A DNA stretch of 16,427 nt from Solirubrobacteraceae bacterium (GTDB lineage: Bacteria > Actinomycetota > Thermoleophilia > Solirubrobacterales > Solirubrobacteraceae), in assembly GCA_030038955.1 (NCBI GenBank), contig JASHQV010000112.1, positions 1 to 16,427 on the forward strand, written 5' to 3'. The notes beneath the pieces are model-generated. The model did no database searches, was not told the origin of the DNA, and saw only the letters and a list, made by a program, of their open reading frames with translations. Below, piece after piece: positions 1 to 8,445 of this stretch (positions are counted from its first letter, which is position 1; each line of letters opens with the position of its first letter). The position numbers and the translations under genes are program-made.

Positions 1-2
1 CC

Positions 3-506
3 CCAAGCGGCCCGCGCACCACCGCCGGCCCGCGCGCCCTGCTGCTGTACGACAGCTCCCTACATCGGGCCGATCCCGAGGCGGCCGGCTTCCACGTGCT
101 GCCGCCGCTTAGTGGCGCCCGCGCGATCGAGATCACCAGCACGCCGCTGACCGACGCGCGCTCGCTCGCCCGGCTGCGGGAGCTGGTCGCCGCCACCGGC
201 CGCCACGCCGAGCCGGTCGGCGACGCCCCCGGCCTGATCCTCGGGCGGATCGTCGCCCAGCTGATCAACGAGTCGGCGTTCCTGATCGGCGAGGGCGACG
301 CCCGCCCGGAGGACGTCGACGCCGGCCTCGAGCTCGGCCTCCGCCATCCGCGTGGGCCGGTCGTGTGGTCGCGCCTGATCGGCCTGGAGCACGTGGTCGC
401 GGTGCTCGACGCGCTGCACCGCGAGCTCGGCGAGGAGCGCTACCGGGTGGCGCCGCTGCTGCGCCGGCGCCTGGCGCTCGCCGCCCCCGGCCTGGCCGAC
501 GTCTGA
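3..506 (+). CDS. 3-hydroxyacyl-CoA dehydrogenase, C-terminal part (5' end outside window)
   Basis: The frame is open from base 3 to a TGA at 504-506, so the gene enters from the left and only about 167 C-terminal codons are seen. The stretch GLILGRIVAQLINESAFLIGEG, then a DVDAGLELGLRHPRGP-like segment, is the helical C-terminal domain of 3-hydroxyacyl-CoA dehydrogenases (PaaH/FadB2 type). Before it lies a partial segment (LLLYDSS..GFHVLPPLSGARAIEIT) like the degenerate second nucleotide-binding region of the long, two-domain-repeat form of these enzymes. The family oxidises L-3-hydroxyacyl-CoA to 3-ketoacyl-CoA with NAD+ in beta-oxidation or phenylacetate catabolism. The catalytic His-Glu pair of the first domain would be upstream, so activity cannot be judged. 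The next gene follows after about 110 bases on the same strand. The family call is secure; the exact substrate is not. Confidence 0.85.
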   Translation, partial: PSGPRTTAGPRALLLYDSSLHRADPEAAGFHVLPPLSGARAIEITSTPLTDARSLARLRELVAATGRHAEPVGDAPGLILGRIVAQLINESAFLIGEGDARPEDVDAGLELGLRHPRGPVVWSRLIGLEHVVAVLDALHRELGEERYRVAPLLRRRLALAAPGLADV

Positions 507-619
507 GACACTCGGTAGCCAACCCCGGCTGGGGCGCCAGCGTTCCGGGTAGCCGGACAACGTCCCCTCGCCAACCCTCGAGCGAAAAGCGAGCAGCCAA
601 GATCGACAGGCAATTCGAC

Positions 620-2002
620 GTGATCGTGATCGGCGCCGGCCCGGCCGGTGAGGTGCTCGCCGGCCGCCTCCGCAGCCGCAGCGACAAGCGCGTCGCGATC
701 GTCGAGCGCGAGCTGGTCGGCGGCGAGTGCGCGTTCTACGCGTGCATGCCGTCGAAGGCGCTGCTGCGCCCGGCCGAGGCGCTGGCCGAGGCACGGCGGG
801 TCCCCGGCGCCGCCGAGGCGGCCGCCGGCGAGCTCGACGTCGCGGCCGTGCTGCGTCGGCGCAACGAGGTGATCCACGAGCTCGACGACTCGCGCCAGCT
901 GCCGTGGCTGCGCGACCGCGGCGTCGAGCTGATCCGCGGCGCCGCCAGAATCGCTGGCGAGCGCCGGGTCGAGGTCGGCGGCGAGGTGCTGCTGGCCGCC
1001 GACGCGGTCGTCGTCGCGGTCGGCAGCGATCCGCTGTTCCCGCCGGTCCCCGGCCTTCCCGAGGTGCACGCCTGGTCGAACCGCGAGATCACCACGGCCG
1101 AGCGCGTGCCCGAGCGACTGATCGTGCTCGGCGGCGGACCGGTCGGGGCCGAGATGGCGCAGGCGTGGGCGTGGCTCGGCTCCACGGTGACGCTGGTGGA
1201 GGCGCTCGACCGGCTGCTGCCGCGCGAGGAGCCGTTCGCCGGTGAGCAGGTGGCCGACGGACTGCGCGAGGCGGGCGTGCAGTTACACGTGGGGACCAGT
1301 GCTTCGGAGGTTCGGCGCGATGGCGACGAGATCACGCTGAAGCTCGACTCCGGCGCTTCGCTGAGCGCCTCGCACCTGCTGGTCGCGGTCGGGCGCCGGC
1401 CGCGGACCGACGAGCTCGGGCTCGAGTCGGTCGGGCTCGAGGGTGGGGGCTACCTGGAGGTGGACGACCACCTGCAGGCTCCCGGACTGCCGTGGCTGTA
1501 CGCGATCGGGGACGTCAACAGCCGCTCGCTGCAGACCCACGCCGGCAAGTACCAGGCGCGCGTGGCCGCTGACCGGATCCTCGGTGACGGCGGTGCGACC
1601 GCGCGCAGCGACCGCGACGGCCCGCCGCGGGTGACGTTCACCGACCCGCAGGTGGCGGCCGTTGGGCTGACTCTGGAGCAGGCCCATGAACGCGGCATCC
1701 GCGCGACCGCAGTCGACCTCGACACCGAGGCGACCGCGGGTGGCAGCTTCTACGGCCGCGGCGCCGAGGGCACCACGCGGTTCGTCGTCGACGAGGATCG
1801 CGAGGTGCTCGTCGGGGTCACGTTCGTCGGGCCCGACGTGGCCGACTTGCTTCAGGCCGCGACGGTCGCCACCGTCGCCGAGCTGCCGGTCCGTCGCCTC
1901 GCCCACGCGATCGCTCCGTTCCCCACGCGCAGCGAGCTGTGGCTGCAGTTCGTCGAGGCCTACGAAGCACGTCGCGGTGTCACCATGCACAGTGGAAACT
2001 GA
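620..2002 (+). CDS. FAD/NAD(P) pyridine nucleotide-disulfide oxidoreductase (dihydrolipoamide-dehydrogenase-like), lacking the catalytic His
   Basis: About 461 residues. The N-terminus has the FAD-binding motif VIVIGAGPAGEVLAG. The redox pair is C37 and C42 (GGECAFYACMPSK, spacing CX4C as in lipoamide dehydrogenase). A second nucleotide-binding motif, VLGGGPVGAEMAQ, follows near residue 170. The late FAD motif YAIGDVN and a C-terminal dimerisation domain with FTDPQVAAVGLT are present. In the dimerisation domain the family motif HxHPTxxE reads HAIAPFPTRSE, so the catalytic His position holds Phe434. The enzyme probably moves electrons from NAD(P)H to a disulfide or other acceptor by altered chemistry, or has lost the lipoamide reaction. 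The start is uncertain: the frame is open upstream through the preceding gene, but homology begins just before GTG 620, which has GACAGG nine bases upstream. No E1/E2 dehydrogenase-complex genes are adjacent. The DUF427 gene follows closely. Confidence 0.85.
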   Translation: MIVIGAGPAGEVLAGRLRSRSDKRVAIVERELVGGECAFYACMPSKALLRPAEALAEARRVPGAAEAAAGELDVAAVLRRRNEVIHELDDSRQLPWLRDRGVELIRGAARIAGERRVEVGGEVLLAADAVVVAVGSDPLFPPVPGLPEVHAWSNREITTAERVPERLIVLGGGPVGAEMAQAWAWLGSTVTLVEALDRLLPREEPFAGEQVADGLREAGVQLHVGTSASEVRRDGDEITLKLDSGASLSASHLLVAVGRRPRTDELGLESVGLEGGGYLEVDDHLQAPGLPWLYAIGDVNSRSLQTHAGKYQARVAADRILGDGGATARSDRDGPPRVTFTDPQVAAVGLTLEQAHERGIRATAVDLDTEATAGGSFYGRGAEGTTRFVVDEDREVLVGVTFVGPDVADLLQAATVATVAELPVRRLAHAIAPFPTRSELWLQFVEAYEARRGVTMHSGN

Positions 2003-2032
2003 CAGGGTCCGACAGCCGAGGAGATGAGCCAA

Positions 2033-2356
2033 GTGCCCGACCACTCCGTAACCCCCTCCGACAAGCACGTGACCGCGACCTGGAACGGGACCGTCCTCGC
2101 CGACAGCGACCGCACGATCGTGGTCGAGGGCAACCACTACTTCCCGCCGCAGGACATTCGTCGCGAGCACTTCCGCGACAGCGACGAGCACAGCTTCTGC
2201 CCTTGGAAGGGGGCCGCCAGCTACTACGACGTGGCGGTCGATTCTGAGGTCAACCGCGGCGCCGCCTGGTATTACCCGGAGCCGTTGCAGGAGGCCGCCC
2301 GGATCCGCGACTACGTGGCCTTCTGGCGCGGCGTCGAGGTGACGCCGGCGGCATGA
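2033..2356 (+). CDS. DUF427 domain protein
   Basis: A protein of about 107 residues covering essentially one DUF427 domain. Visible hallmarks are ATWNGTVLADSDRTIVVEGN, YFPPQDI, the CPWKGAASYYDV core with its Cys-Pro-Trp-Lys, and AAWYYPEPL..A..I.DYVAFW..VEV. The family is widespread in actinobacteria and proteobacteria, and its biochemical role is not established to my knowledge. ATG 2024 is in frame, but the purine-rich GAGGAG (2018-2023) touches it directly. The same GAGGAG sits nine bases before GTG 2033, so GTG 2033 is the better start; using ATG 2024 adds three residues. The gene follows the oxidoreductase by about 30 bases and is probably co-transcribed. Its last codons and stop form the first unit of a 35-bp tandem repeat that continues downstream. 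Confidence 0.85.
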   Translation: MPDHSVTPSDKHVTATWNGTVLADSDRTIVVEGNHYFPPQDIRREHFRDSDEHSFCPWKGAASYYDVAVDSEVNRGAAWYYPEPLQEAARIRDYVAFWRGVEVTPAA

Positions 2357-2473
2357 TCGCGCCCGCCGTCGAGGTGACGCTGGCAGCGTGATCGCGCCCG
2401 CCGTCGAGGTGACGCCGGCAGCGTGATCGACGCCACCGTCGAGCGGTGACGCCGGCGGCGTGAGCGCCGCCGC
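2332..2473 (+). repeat. 35-bp tandem repeat, about four units, derived from the end of the DUF427 gene
   Basis: Units start at 2332, 2367, 2402 and 2437 and begin CGTCGAGGTGACG. Units 1-3 are exactly 35 bp with few differences. Unit 4 is degenerate, with a 2-base insertion after CGTCGAG. Unit 1 encodes the last residues of the DUF427 protein (VEVTPAA, stop). Units 2 and 3 each repeat a Val-Glu-Val-Thr-x-Ala-Ala-stop reading. Because 35 is not a multiple of three, the copies fall in different frames and are non-coding. This looks like slippage duplication of a gene terminus. Confidence 0.9.
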
Positions 2474-2493
2474 CGCCCAACGCGGCGGCGCTC
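2462..2493. terminator. GC hairpin, possible terminator of the upstream operon
   Basis: A perfect 12-bp inverted repeat has arms GAGCGCCGCCGC (2462-2473) and GCGGCGGCGCTC (2482-2493) around an 8-base loop. It sits about 105 bases after the DUF427 stop, at the end of the tandem repeat. No T-tract follows, so it would be a U-less hairpin of the kind proposed in actinobacteria, or simply a transcript 3'-end stabiliser. Confidence 0.45.
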
Positions 2494-2743
2494 GAACAGA
2501 CGTTGAGCGTGCCGGCGGGCACCCACCGGGCGAGTCTCAGCGCCGCCTGCCGAGCGAAGTCAACTGCCGCCCGCGCCTGTGGGCATCGCTCTGCCGTTCG
2601 CCGCGTGAACCCGTTCTAAATGCGGCCGCAACTCAGCCGCAACGATCGGGTTGTAATGCGACGTAGGCGAACCGAGGTCAAGCAATCGCCGGCACGGCCC
2701 GACAACGGACACTGACCCCGTTCCCGCTCTCCCCCCAGTTCCT
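2494..2743 (+). promoter_or_regulatory. Upstream region of the secreted DUF1906 protein; weak promoter candidate
   Basis: I see no convincing gene here. The octamer GCCGCAAC occurs twice, at 2625-2632 and 2636-2643, eleven bases apart, about one helical turn. It is followed by a -10-like TGTAAT at 2652-2657. No clear -35 is visible. Direct repeats on one face of the helix just upstream of a -10 could be an activator site, but this is a weak inference. A start at about 2664 would leave a leader of about 80 bases before the TTG. Confidence 0.25.
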
Positions 2744-5056
2744 TTGCCTGAGATCCCGCGAACCCTCGCCCATCGATCCGTGCGCGCCGCCGGGCTGGCG
2801 CTCACCCTCCTGCTTCCGCTCCTGAGCCTGCCGACCGTAGCCAGCACCGCGACGGCGGCCACCACCACCAAGACCGTCCGCTACCGCGGCTTCAGCGTGC
2901 GGGTGCCGCGCAGCTGGCCGGTGTACGACCTCAGCGCCGACCCCGCCACCTGCGTGCGCTTCAACCGGCACGCCGTCTACCTCGGCACGCCAAGCGCCAA
3001 GCAGAGCTGCCCGGTCCAGTCGATCGGGCGCACCGAGGCGGTTCTGCTGGAGCCGGCGGCCGCGGCCGGCAAGCTCGGCCTCACCGGTGAGAACGTCGCT
3101 CGCCGGGTGTCGCACGGCGTCGCCGCGACCGCAACCTGGAACCGCAGCCCGGCGGTGATCGAGCGCGCCCTGCGATTCTCCTCGATGCGCGCGATGGCCG
3201 CCTCCGCCCCGGCAACGCCGGCGCCAGCGCGCCTCAGCTCGGCGCACACGTCGACCTCCACGGGGGCCGCACGCGTCGCCGCCGCGTCCACCCCCGGCGC
3301 GTCTACCCCCGCCGCGTCCACCCCCGGCGAGGTCTACGAGGGCAAGGGTTTCGACGTCTGCTCGACCCCGAGCGGCTCCGACATGTCGGCCTGGGGGAGC
3401 TCGCCCTATCACGCGGTCGGGGTCTACATCGGCGGCGTCAACCGGGCCTGCTCGCAGCCGAACCTGACCTCCACCTGGGTCGGTCAGGAGTCGGCCGACG
3501 GCTGGCACCTGATCCCGATCTACGTCGGCTTGCAGGCGCCCAGCAACGACTGCGGCTGCAAGGGGATCAGCGCTTCGTCCGCCGCCTCGGAAGGCAAAGG
3601 TGCCGCCAGCACCGCGGTGGCCGACGCCGAGGCGATCGGGATCGGCACCGGCAACCCGCTGTACTTCGACATGGAGGGCTACGACCGCACCTCCGCCAAC
3701 AGCTCGGCGGTGCTCGCGTTCCTCGACGGCTGGACCGACGAGCTGCACGCCGACGGCTACCTGTCGGGGGTCTACAGCAGCGGAAGCTCGGGGGTCGCGG
3801 ATCTCGTGTCGGAGTGGGGCACGAGCTACCCCGAGCCGGACGAGCTGTGGGTCGCCGATTGGAACGGCGAGGCGACGGCGTCGGACCCGGCCTACGTGCC
3901 GAGTGACGAGTGGGCCGACAACCAGCTTCTGCACCAGTACAGCGGCGGCGTCGATCAGTCATACGGTGGCGTCGAGCTGAACATCGACAAGGACTATCTG
4001 GATGCCGCCACCGCGGCCGCCGGTAGCGGCGTGTCGGCCGCGTCGGCGCCGCCGGCCAGCGGCGCCGTGCCGACGATCAAGGGCTACGCGTACGCGGGGC
4101 AGACGCTGCACGAGCACCACGGCTACTGGTCGGGCAGCCCCACCTCCTACGGCTACCAGTGGTATCGCTGCGCCGGCTCGAGCTGCACCGCGATTCACGG
4201 GGCCTCCGCACAGAGCTACAAGGTGCAGGCGGCTGACGTGGGCGACACGCTCGAGGTGGCCGAGACCGCGAGCAACGCGCTCGGCGCCGGCGTACCGGCC
4301 ACCTCGGCGGCGACCGCCACCGTGCGGCCGGTGCCCGGCTCGAGCTACTGGCTATACACGGCGCACGGCAACGTCTACAACGGGCTCGACGCGCCGTTCT
4401 ACGGCTCGGCGGTGCGCTCCCGCTTGAGCACGATCGCCGGCATGGCGCTGACCCCCGACCACCGCGGCTACTGGCTGGTCGACGCGGCTGGGAGCGTGTT
4501 CAGCTACGGCAACGCGGCCAAGCTGGCGGCGATCCACCCGGCCCACCCGATCATCGGCGCGGTCGCGGCTCCGCACGGCGGTCTCTACCTGCTGACCGCC
4601 TACGGCAACGTCTACGCGCTCGGCGGCGCCAAGTTCCACGGCTCTCCGTCCCACCGGCGGCTCGCGAGCGTCAGCGGGATGGCCGTGACCACCAACGGCA
4701 AGGGCTACTGGGTGGTGGACCAGGCGGGGCAGGTGTTCGCCTACGGCGACGCCGCCAAGCTCGCCGGCGTCAAGGCCTCGTACCCGGTTCGCGGCGTGGT
4801 CGCGGCTTCCGGTGGCGGCATCTGGCTGTGGACGGCGCACGGCAACATCTACAACCTCGGCGGCGCGCGCTTCTACAACTCCCCGATCCACCAGCACCGG
4901 AAGGTGTCGACGATCGCCGGCATGGCACAGAGCGCCAAGGGCAAGGGCTACTGGATGGTGAAGTCCGGCGGTCGCGTGTTCGAGTACGGCAGCGCCGCGC
5001 AGCTGCCGACGATCAGGCCGGGCCACCCGGTGATCGGGCTCGCCGGCCCGAGCTAA
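2744..5056 (+). CDS. Secreted DUF1906 (Rv2525c-like) glycoside-hydrolase-like protein with Ig-like and propeller-type repeats
   Basis: 770 residues from TTG 2744. The start is uncertain: no good ribosome binding site is visible, and GTG 2780 would still keep the signal peptide. Residues 1-38 form a signal peptide: a basic start, a LALTLLLPLLSL core, then VASTATA. Residues 43-150 are an N-terminal module (RGFSVRVPRSWPVYDL..CVRFNRHAVYLGTP) that I associate with such proteins. Residues 181-195 are a three-unit Ser-Thr-Pro linker. Residues 200-420 are the DUF1906 domain, a GH25-like barrel, with GFDVC (Asp204), YFDMEGY (Asp309, Glu311) and WVADWNG. Residues 436-528 are Ig-like (YQWYRC..SC). Residues 535-769 are three repeats of 79-80 residues. 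A cell-wall-facing hydrolase or glycan-binding protein is likely; Rv2525c is a Tat-exported cell-envelope protein. It appears monocistronic. Confidence 0.85.
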   Translation: MPEIPRTLAHRSVRAAGLALTLLLPLLSLPTVASTATAATTTKTVRYRGFSVRVPRSWPVYDLSADPATCVRFNRHAVYLGTPSAKQSCPVQSIGRTEAVLLEPAAAAGKLGLTGENVARRVSHGVAATATWNRSPAVIERALRFSSMRAMAASAPATPAPARLSSAHTSTSTGAARVAAASTPGASTPAASTPGEVYEGKGFDVCSTPSGSDMSAWGSSPYHAVGVYIGGVNRACSQPNLTSTWVGQESADGWHLIPIYVGLQAPSNDCGCKGISASSAASEGKGAASTAVADAEAIGIGTGNPLYFDMEGYDRTSANSSAVLAFLDGWTDELHADGYLSGVYSSGSSGVADLVSEWGTSYPEPDELWVADWNGEATASDPAYVPSDEWADNQLLHQYSGGVDQSYGGVELNIDKDYLDAATAAAGSGVSAASAPPASGAVPTIKGYAYAGQTLHEHHGYWSGSPTSYGYQWYRCAGSSCTAIHGASAQSYKVQAADVGDTLEVAETASNALGAGVPATSAATATVRPVPGSSYWLYTAHGNVYNGLDAPFYGSAVRSRLSTIAGMALTPDHRGYWLVDAAGSVFSYGNAAKLAAIHPAHPIIGAVAAPHGGLYLLTAYGNVYALGGAKFHGSPSHRRLASVSGMAVTTNGKGYWVVDQAGQVFAYGDAAKLAGVKASYPVRGVVAASGGGIWLWTAHGNIYNLGGARFYNSPIHQHRKVSTIAGMAQSAKGKGYWMVKSGGRVFEYGSAAQLPTIRPGHPVIGLAGPS
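3284..3328 (+). repeat. 15-bp x 3 tandem repeat encoding an Ser-Thr-Pro linker
   Basis: Three units of GCGTCYACCCCCGSC start at 3284, 3299 and 3314. They encode ASTPG/ASTPA/ASTPG at residues 181-195 of the secreted protein. The linker separates the N-terminal module from the glycoside-hydrolase-like domain. Copy number may vary between strains. Confidence 0.85.
4346..5053 (+). repeat. Three 79-80-residue repeats in the secreted protein (propeller-like)
   Basis: Repeats begin at about 4346, 4586 and 4823 (residues 535, 615 and 694). Each contains two half-units. The first is Tyr/Trp-x-Leu-x-Thr-Ala-x-Gly-Asn-(Val/Ile)-Tyr...PheXGlySer; the second is GYW-(L/V/M)-V...G-x-VF-x-YG-(N/D/S)-AAxL. 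This is the actinobacterial secreted-protein repeat ending in a YGDA-like turn, probably folding into beta-propeller blades. Six half-units could form six blades if each half is one blade; this is inference. Confidence 0.8.
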
Positions 5057-5090
5057 GGGCCCGTAGAAGAGTTACTTCGCGGTGTTACTT

Positions 5091-5148
5091 CGTGGTTTTG
5101 ACGGCGTCTGACGGCCTCAGACACGGTCAGACGCCGTCAAATTCCACG
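5091..5148. terminator. Long palindrome downstream of the secreted protein, probable terminator
   Basis: There is a perfect 16-bp inverted repeat with arms TTTGACGGCGTCTGAC (5097-5112) and GTCAGACGCCGTCAAA (5126-5141) around a 13-base loop. Across a small internal bulge it extends by five more pairs, CGTGG (5091-5095) with CCACG (5144-5148). It begins about 35 bases after the stop at 5056. TAATTTTCC follows the stem, giving a short T-run on the plus strand. It is preceded by GTTACTTCG twice (5071-5079 and 5084-5092). It could end transcription from the left and perhaps also from the right. Confidence 0.6.
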
Positions 5149-5188
5149 ACTAATTTTCCTACGGATCCTCAACCTCTCACCCCGCTCG

Positions 5189-5312
5189 GAGCGACCAAAA
5201 CTGCGCCCACCCCCCAGGTCTGCGAGGGGGTCGGCGCGAAACGTGCCCGTGAGCGACCAAAACTGCGCCCACCCCTGTGGGCGTGGAGGGGTGGGCGACG
5301 TTGTGGTCGCTC
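5189..5312. repeat. 25-bp element: two direct copies and one inverted copy forming a long hairpin
   Basis: The 25-mer beginning GAGCGACCAAAACTGCGCCC occurs identically at 5189-5213 and 5251-5275. A third copy lies inverted at 5288-5312 with three mismatches. Copies two and three are 12 bases apart and would make a stem of about 25 bp. Copy one makes its own hairpin: 5203-5214 pairs with 5226-5237 with one mismatch. The location between two converging genes suits a bidirectional terminator, but duplicated arms suggest an interspersed palindromic repeat family. Confidence 0.75.
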
Positions 5313-5450
5313 GGCCGCCGCCCTCGCTGCTGACTCCGCCCTCGCTCCGCCTGCCGACTTCCGCCCTCGCTCTGCCCGCCGACTCCGCCCTCGCCCTCGC
5401 CCTCGCCCCGCCGCCGCCGACGCCGCCGACGCCGATGCCGATGCCGACGT
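5313..5450. repeat. Low-complexity tandem repeat, CCGCCCTCGCT units
   Basis: The core CCGCCCTCGC recurs about every 24-25 bases (units such as GACTCCGCCCTCGCTCCGCC). It then degrades into CCCTCG hexamers and GACGCC/GATGCC hexamers up to the end of the minus-strand gene at 5454. On the minus strand this is the first non-coding sequence after the acetolactate-synthase-like stop codon. No reading frame here looks coding. Confidence 0.7.
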
Positions 5451-5453
5451 GAG

Positions 5454-7154
<1,701 letters not shown>

Positions 7155-7293
7155 CGGCCGCCTCGAATCTACTCGACCACCAAGTGATCAGCACTACCCA
7201 CGTCCACGTGCGGAGCAGGCGGCGACGGTGGCCCACCAGGCCATCGTCGCCGGCAACGGCGTCGGCGGCCGCCGCCCCCGTTAGATTGAGCCG
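7155..7293. promoter_or_regulatory. Divergent promoter region with an operator-like inverted repeat
   Basis: 139 bases separate the two divergent starts. An inverted repeat has arms GGCGACGGTGGCC (7221-7233) and GGCCATCGTCGCC (7239-7251). Twelve of 13 positions pair strictly and one is a G-T pair, around CACCA. CACGTG lies at 7207-7212. TAGATT occurs on the plus strand at 7282-7287, and the same hexamer on the minus strand shortly before the start at 7154. Regulator binding is inferred only. Confidence 0.4.
7282..7287 (+). promoter_or_regulatory. Possible -10 element for leaderless acyl-CoA dehydrogenase transcript
   Basis: TAGATT sits only six bases before ATG 7294 and no convincing Shine-Dalgarno sequence is present. 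Transcription starting seven bases downstream would begin at the start codon. Leaderless mRNAs are common in actinobacteria. No clear -35 is seen, so this is tentative. Confidence 0.3.
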
Positions 7294-8445
7294 ATGCCCG
7301 CAGAGCGCATGCTGCCCACGCCGGAGGCGGAGGCGGTCGTCCGCTTGGCGAGGGACGTCGCGGCCGGGGAGCTGGCGCCGCACGCTGCCGCGGCCGAGGC
7401 CGAGCACCGCTTCCCGCGCGACGCCTTCCGGCGGCTCGGCGGGCTGGGGCTGCTGTCGATGCCGTTCGAGGAGCGCTGGGGCGGCGGCGGTCTGCCGTAC
7501 GAGGTGTACCTGCAGGCGCTCGAGGAGATCGGCGGCGCCTGGGCGAGCGTCGGCGTCGGCGTCAGCGTGCACGCGCTCGTGTGCCTGGTCGTGTCGGTCC
7601 ACGGCGGCGCCGAGCAGCGCGAGCGGTGGCTACCGGAGCTGCTTGGCGGCGAGCTGCTCGGCGCCTACTGCCTGTCGGAGTACGAGGCGGGCAGCGACCC
7701 CGGCGCGATGCGCATGCGTGCCGTCCGCCACGGCGACGGCTACCGCCTGCGCGGCACCAAGGCGTGGGTCACGCACGGCGGCGAGGCGGATTTCTACGTG
7801 GTGTTCGCGCGCACCTCCGACGACCGCCGCGACGGCATCAGCTGCTTCCTCGTGTCCGGCGATGCGGCCGGGCTTGAGCCGCAGCCGCCCGAGCGCAAGA
7901 TGGGCCTGAACGGCTCGACCACCGCCGCGCTCGTGTTCGAGGACGTGGAGGTCGGCGCCGAGCGGTTGATCGGCGGCGAGGGGGAGGGGCTTCCGATCGC
8001 GCTGGCGGCGCTCGACTCGGGCCGCCTCGGGATCGCCGCGGTCGCGGTCGGGCTGGCACAGGCCTGCCTCGACTGCGCCGTCCAGTACGCTGGACAGCGG
8101 CGAACGTTTGGGCGGCGGATCATCGAGCATCAGGGGGTTGCGTTCATGCTCGCCGACATGGCGGCGGCGGTCGAGGGGGCGCGGGCGGCGATGCTCGAGG
8201 CGGCACGCCGGCGGGATCGTGGGCTGCCGTTCAGCTGCCAGGCCTCGATCGCCAAGCTGCTGGCCACCGACGCGGCGATGAGCGTGTCGAGCGACGCGGT
8301 GCAGGTGCTCGGCGGCGCCGGCTACACGCAGGACTTCCCGGTCGAGCGGATGATGCGCGAGGCCAAGGTGATGCAGATCTTCGAGGGGACCAACCAGATC
8401 CAGCGGCTGGTGATCGCCAGGCATCTCGGGGCGGCTCCGGGATGA
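7294..8445 (+). CDS. Acyl-CoA dehydrogenase
   Basis: 383 residues, the usual length. The N-terminal helical domain spans roughly 1-120. The middle beta domain holds YCLSEYEAGSDPGAM (FAD-contacting signature), KAWVTHG (residues 156-162) and KMGLNGSTT. The C-terminal domain has RRTFGRRIIEHQGV, the VLGGAGYTQDFPVERMMREAK segment and IFEGTNQIQR, where Glu364 is the expected catalytic base of short/medium-chain enzymes. It would introduce the alpha-beta double bond into an acyl-CoA and pass electrons to ETF; chain length cannot be told. ATG 7294 has weak SD; ATG 7309 is a possible alternative. Its stop overlaps the next start by ATGA, so the two genes are translationally coupled. It may belong with the hydroxyacyl-CoA dehydrogenase at the left edge functionally, but they are not in one operon. 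Confidence 0.93.
   Translation: MPAERMLPTPEAEAVVRLARDVAAGELAPHAAAAEAEHRFPRDAFRRLGGLGLLSMPFEERWGGGGLPYEVYLQALEEIGGAWASVGVGVSVHALVCLVVSVHGGAEQRERWLPELLGGELLGAYCLSEYEAGSDPGAMRMRAVRHGDGYRLRGTKAWVTHGGEADFYVVFARTSDDRRDGISCFLVSGDAAGLEPQPPERKMGLNGSTTAALVFEDVEVGAERLIGGEGEGLPIALAALDSGRLGIAAVAVGLAQACLDCAVQYAGQRRTFGRRIIEHQGVAFMLADMAAAVEGARAAMLEAARRRDRGLPFSCQASIAKLLATDAAMSVSSDAVQVLGGAGYTQDFPVERMMREAKVMQIFEGTNQIQRLVIARHLGAAPG

Noticed and set aside
365..619. Upstream in-frame extension of the disulfide oxidoreductase from ATG 365
   Set aside because: It lies in another frame over the hydroxyacyl-CoA dehydrogenase end, is Arg/Pro-rich shadow sequence, and homology starts only near 617.
2332..2473. CRISPR array
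   Set aside because: The 35-bp units are directly adjacent without spacers and one unit is coding, so this is a simple tandem repeat.
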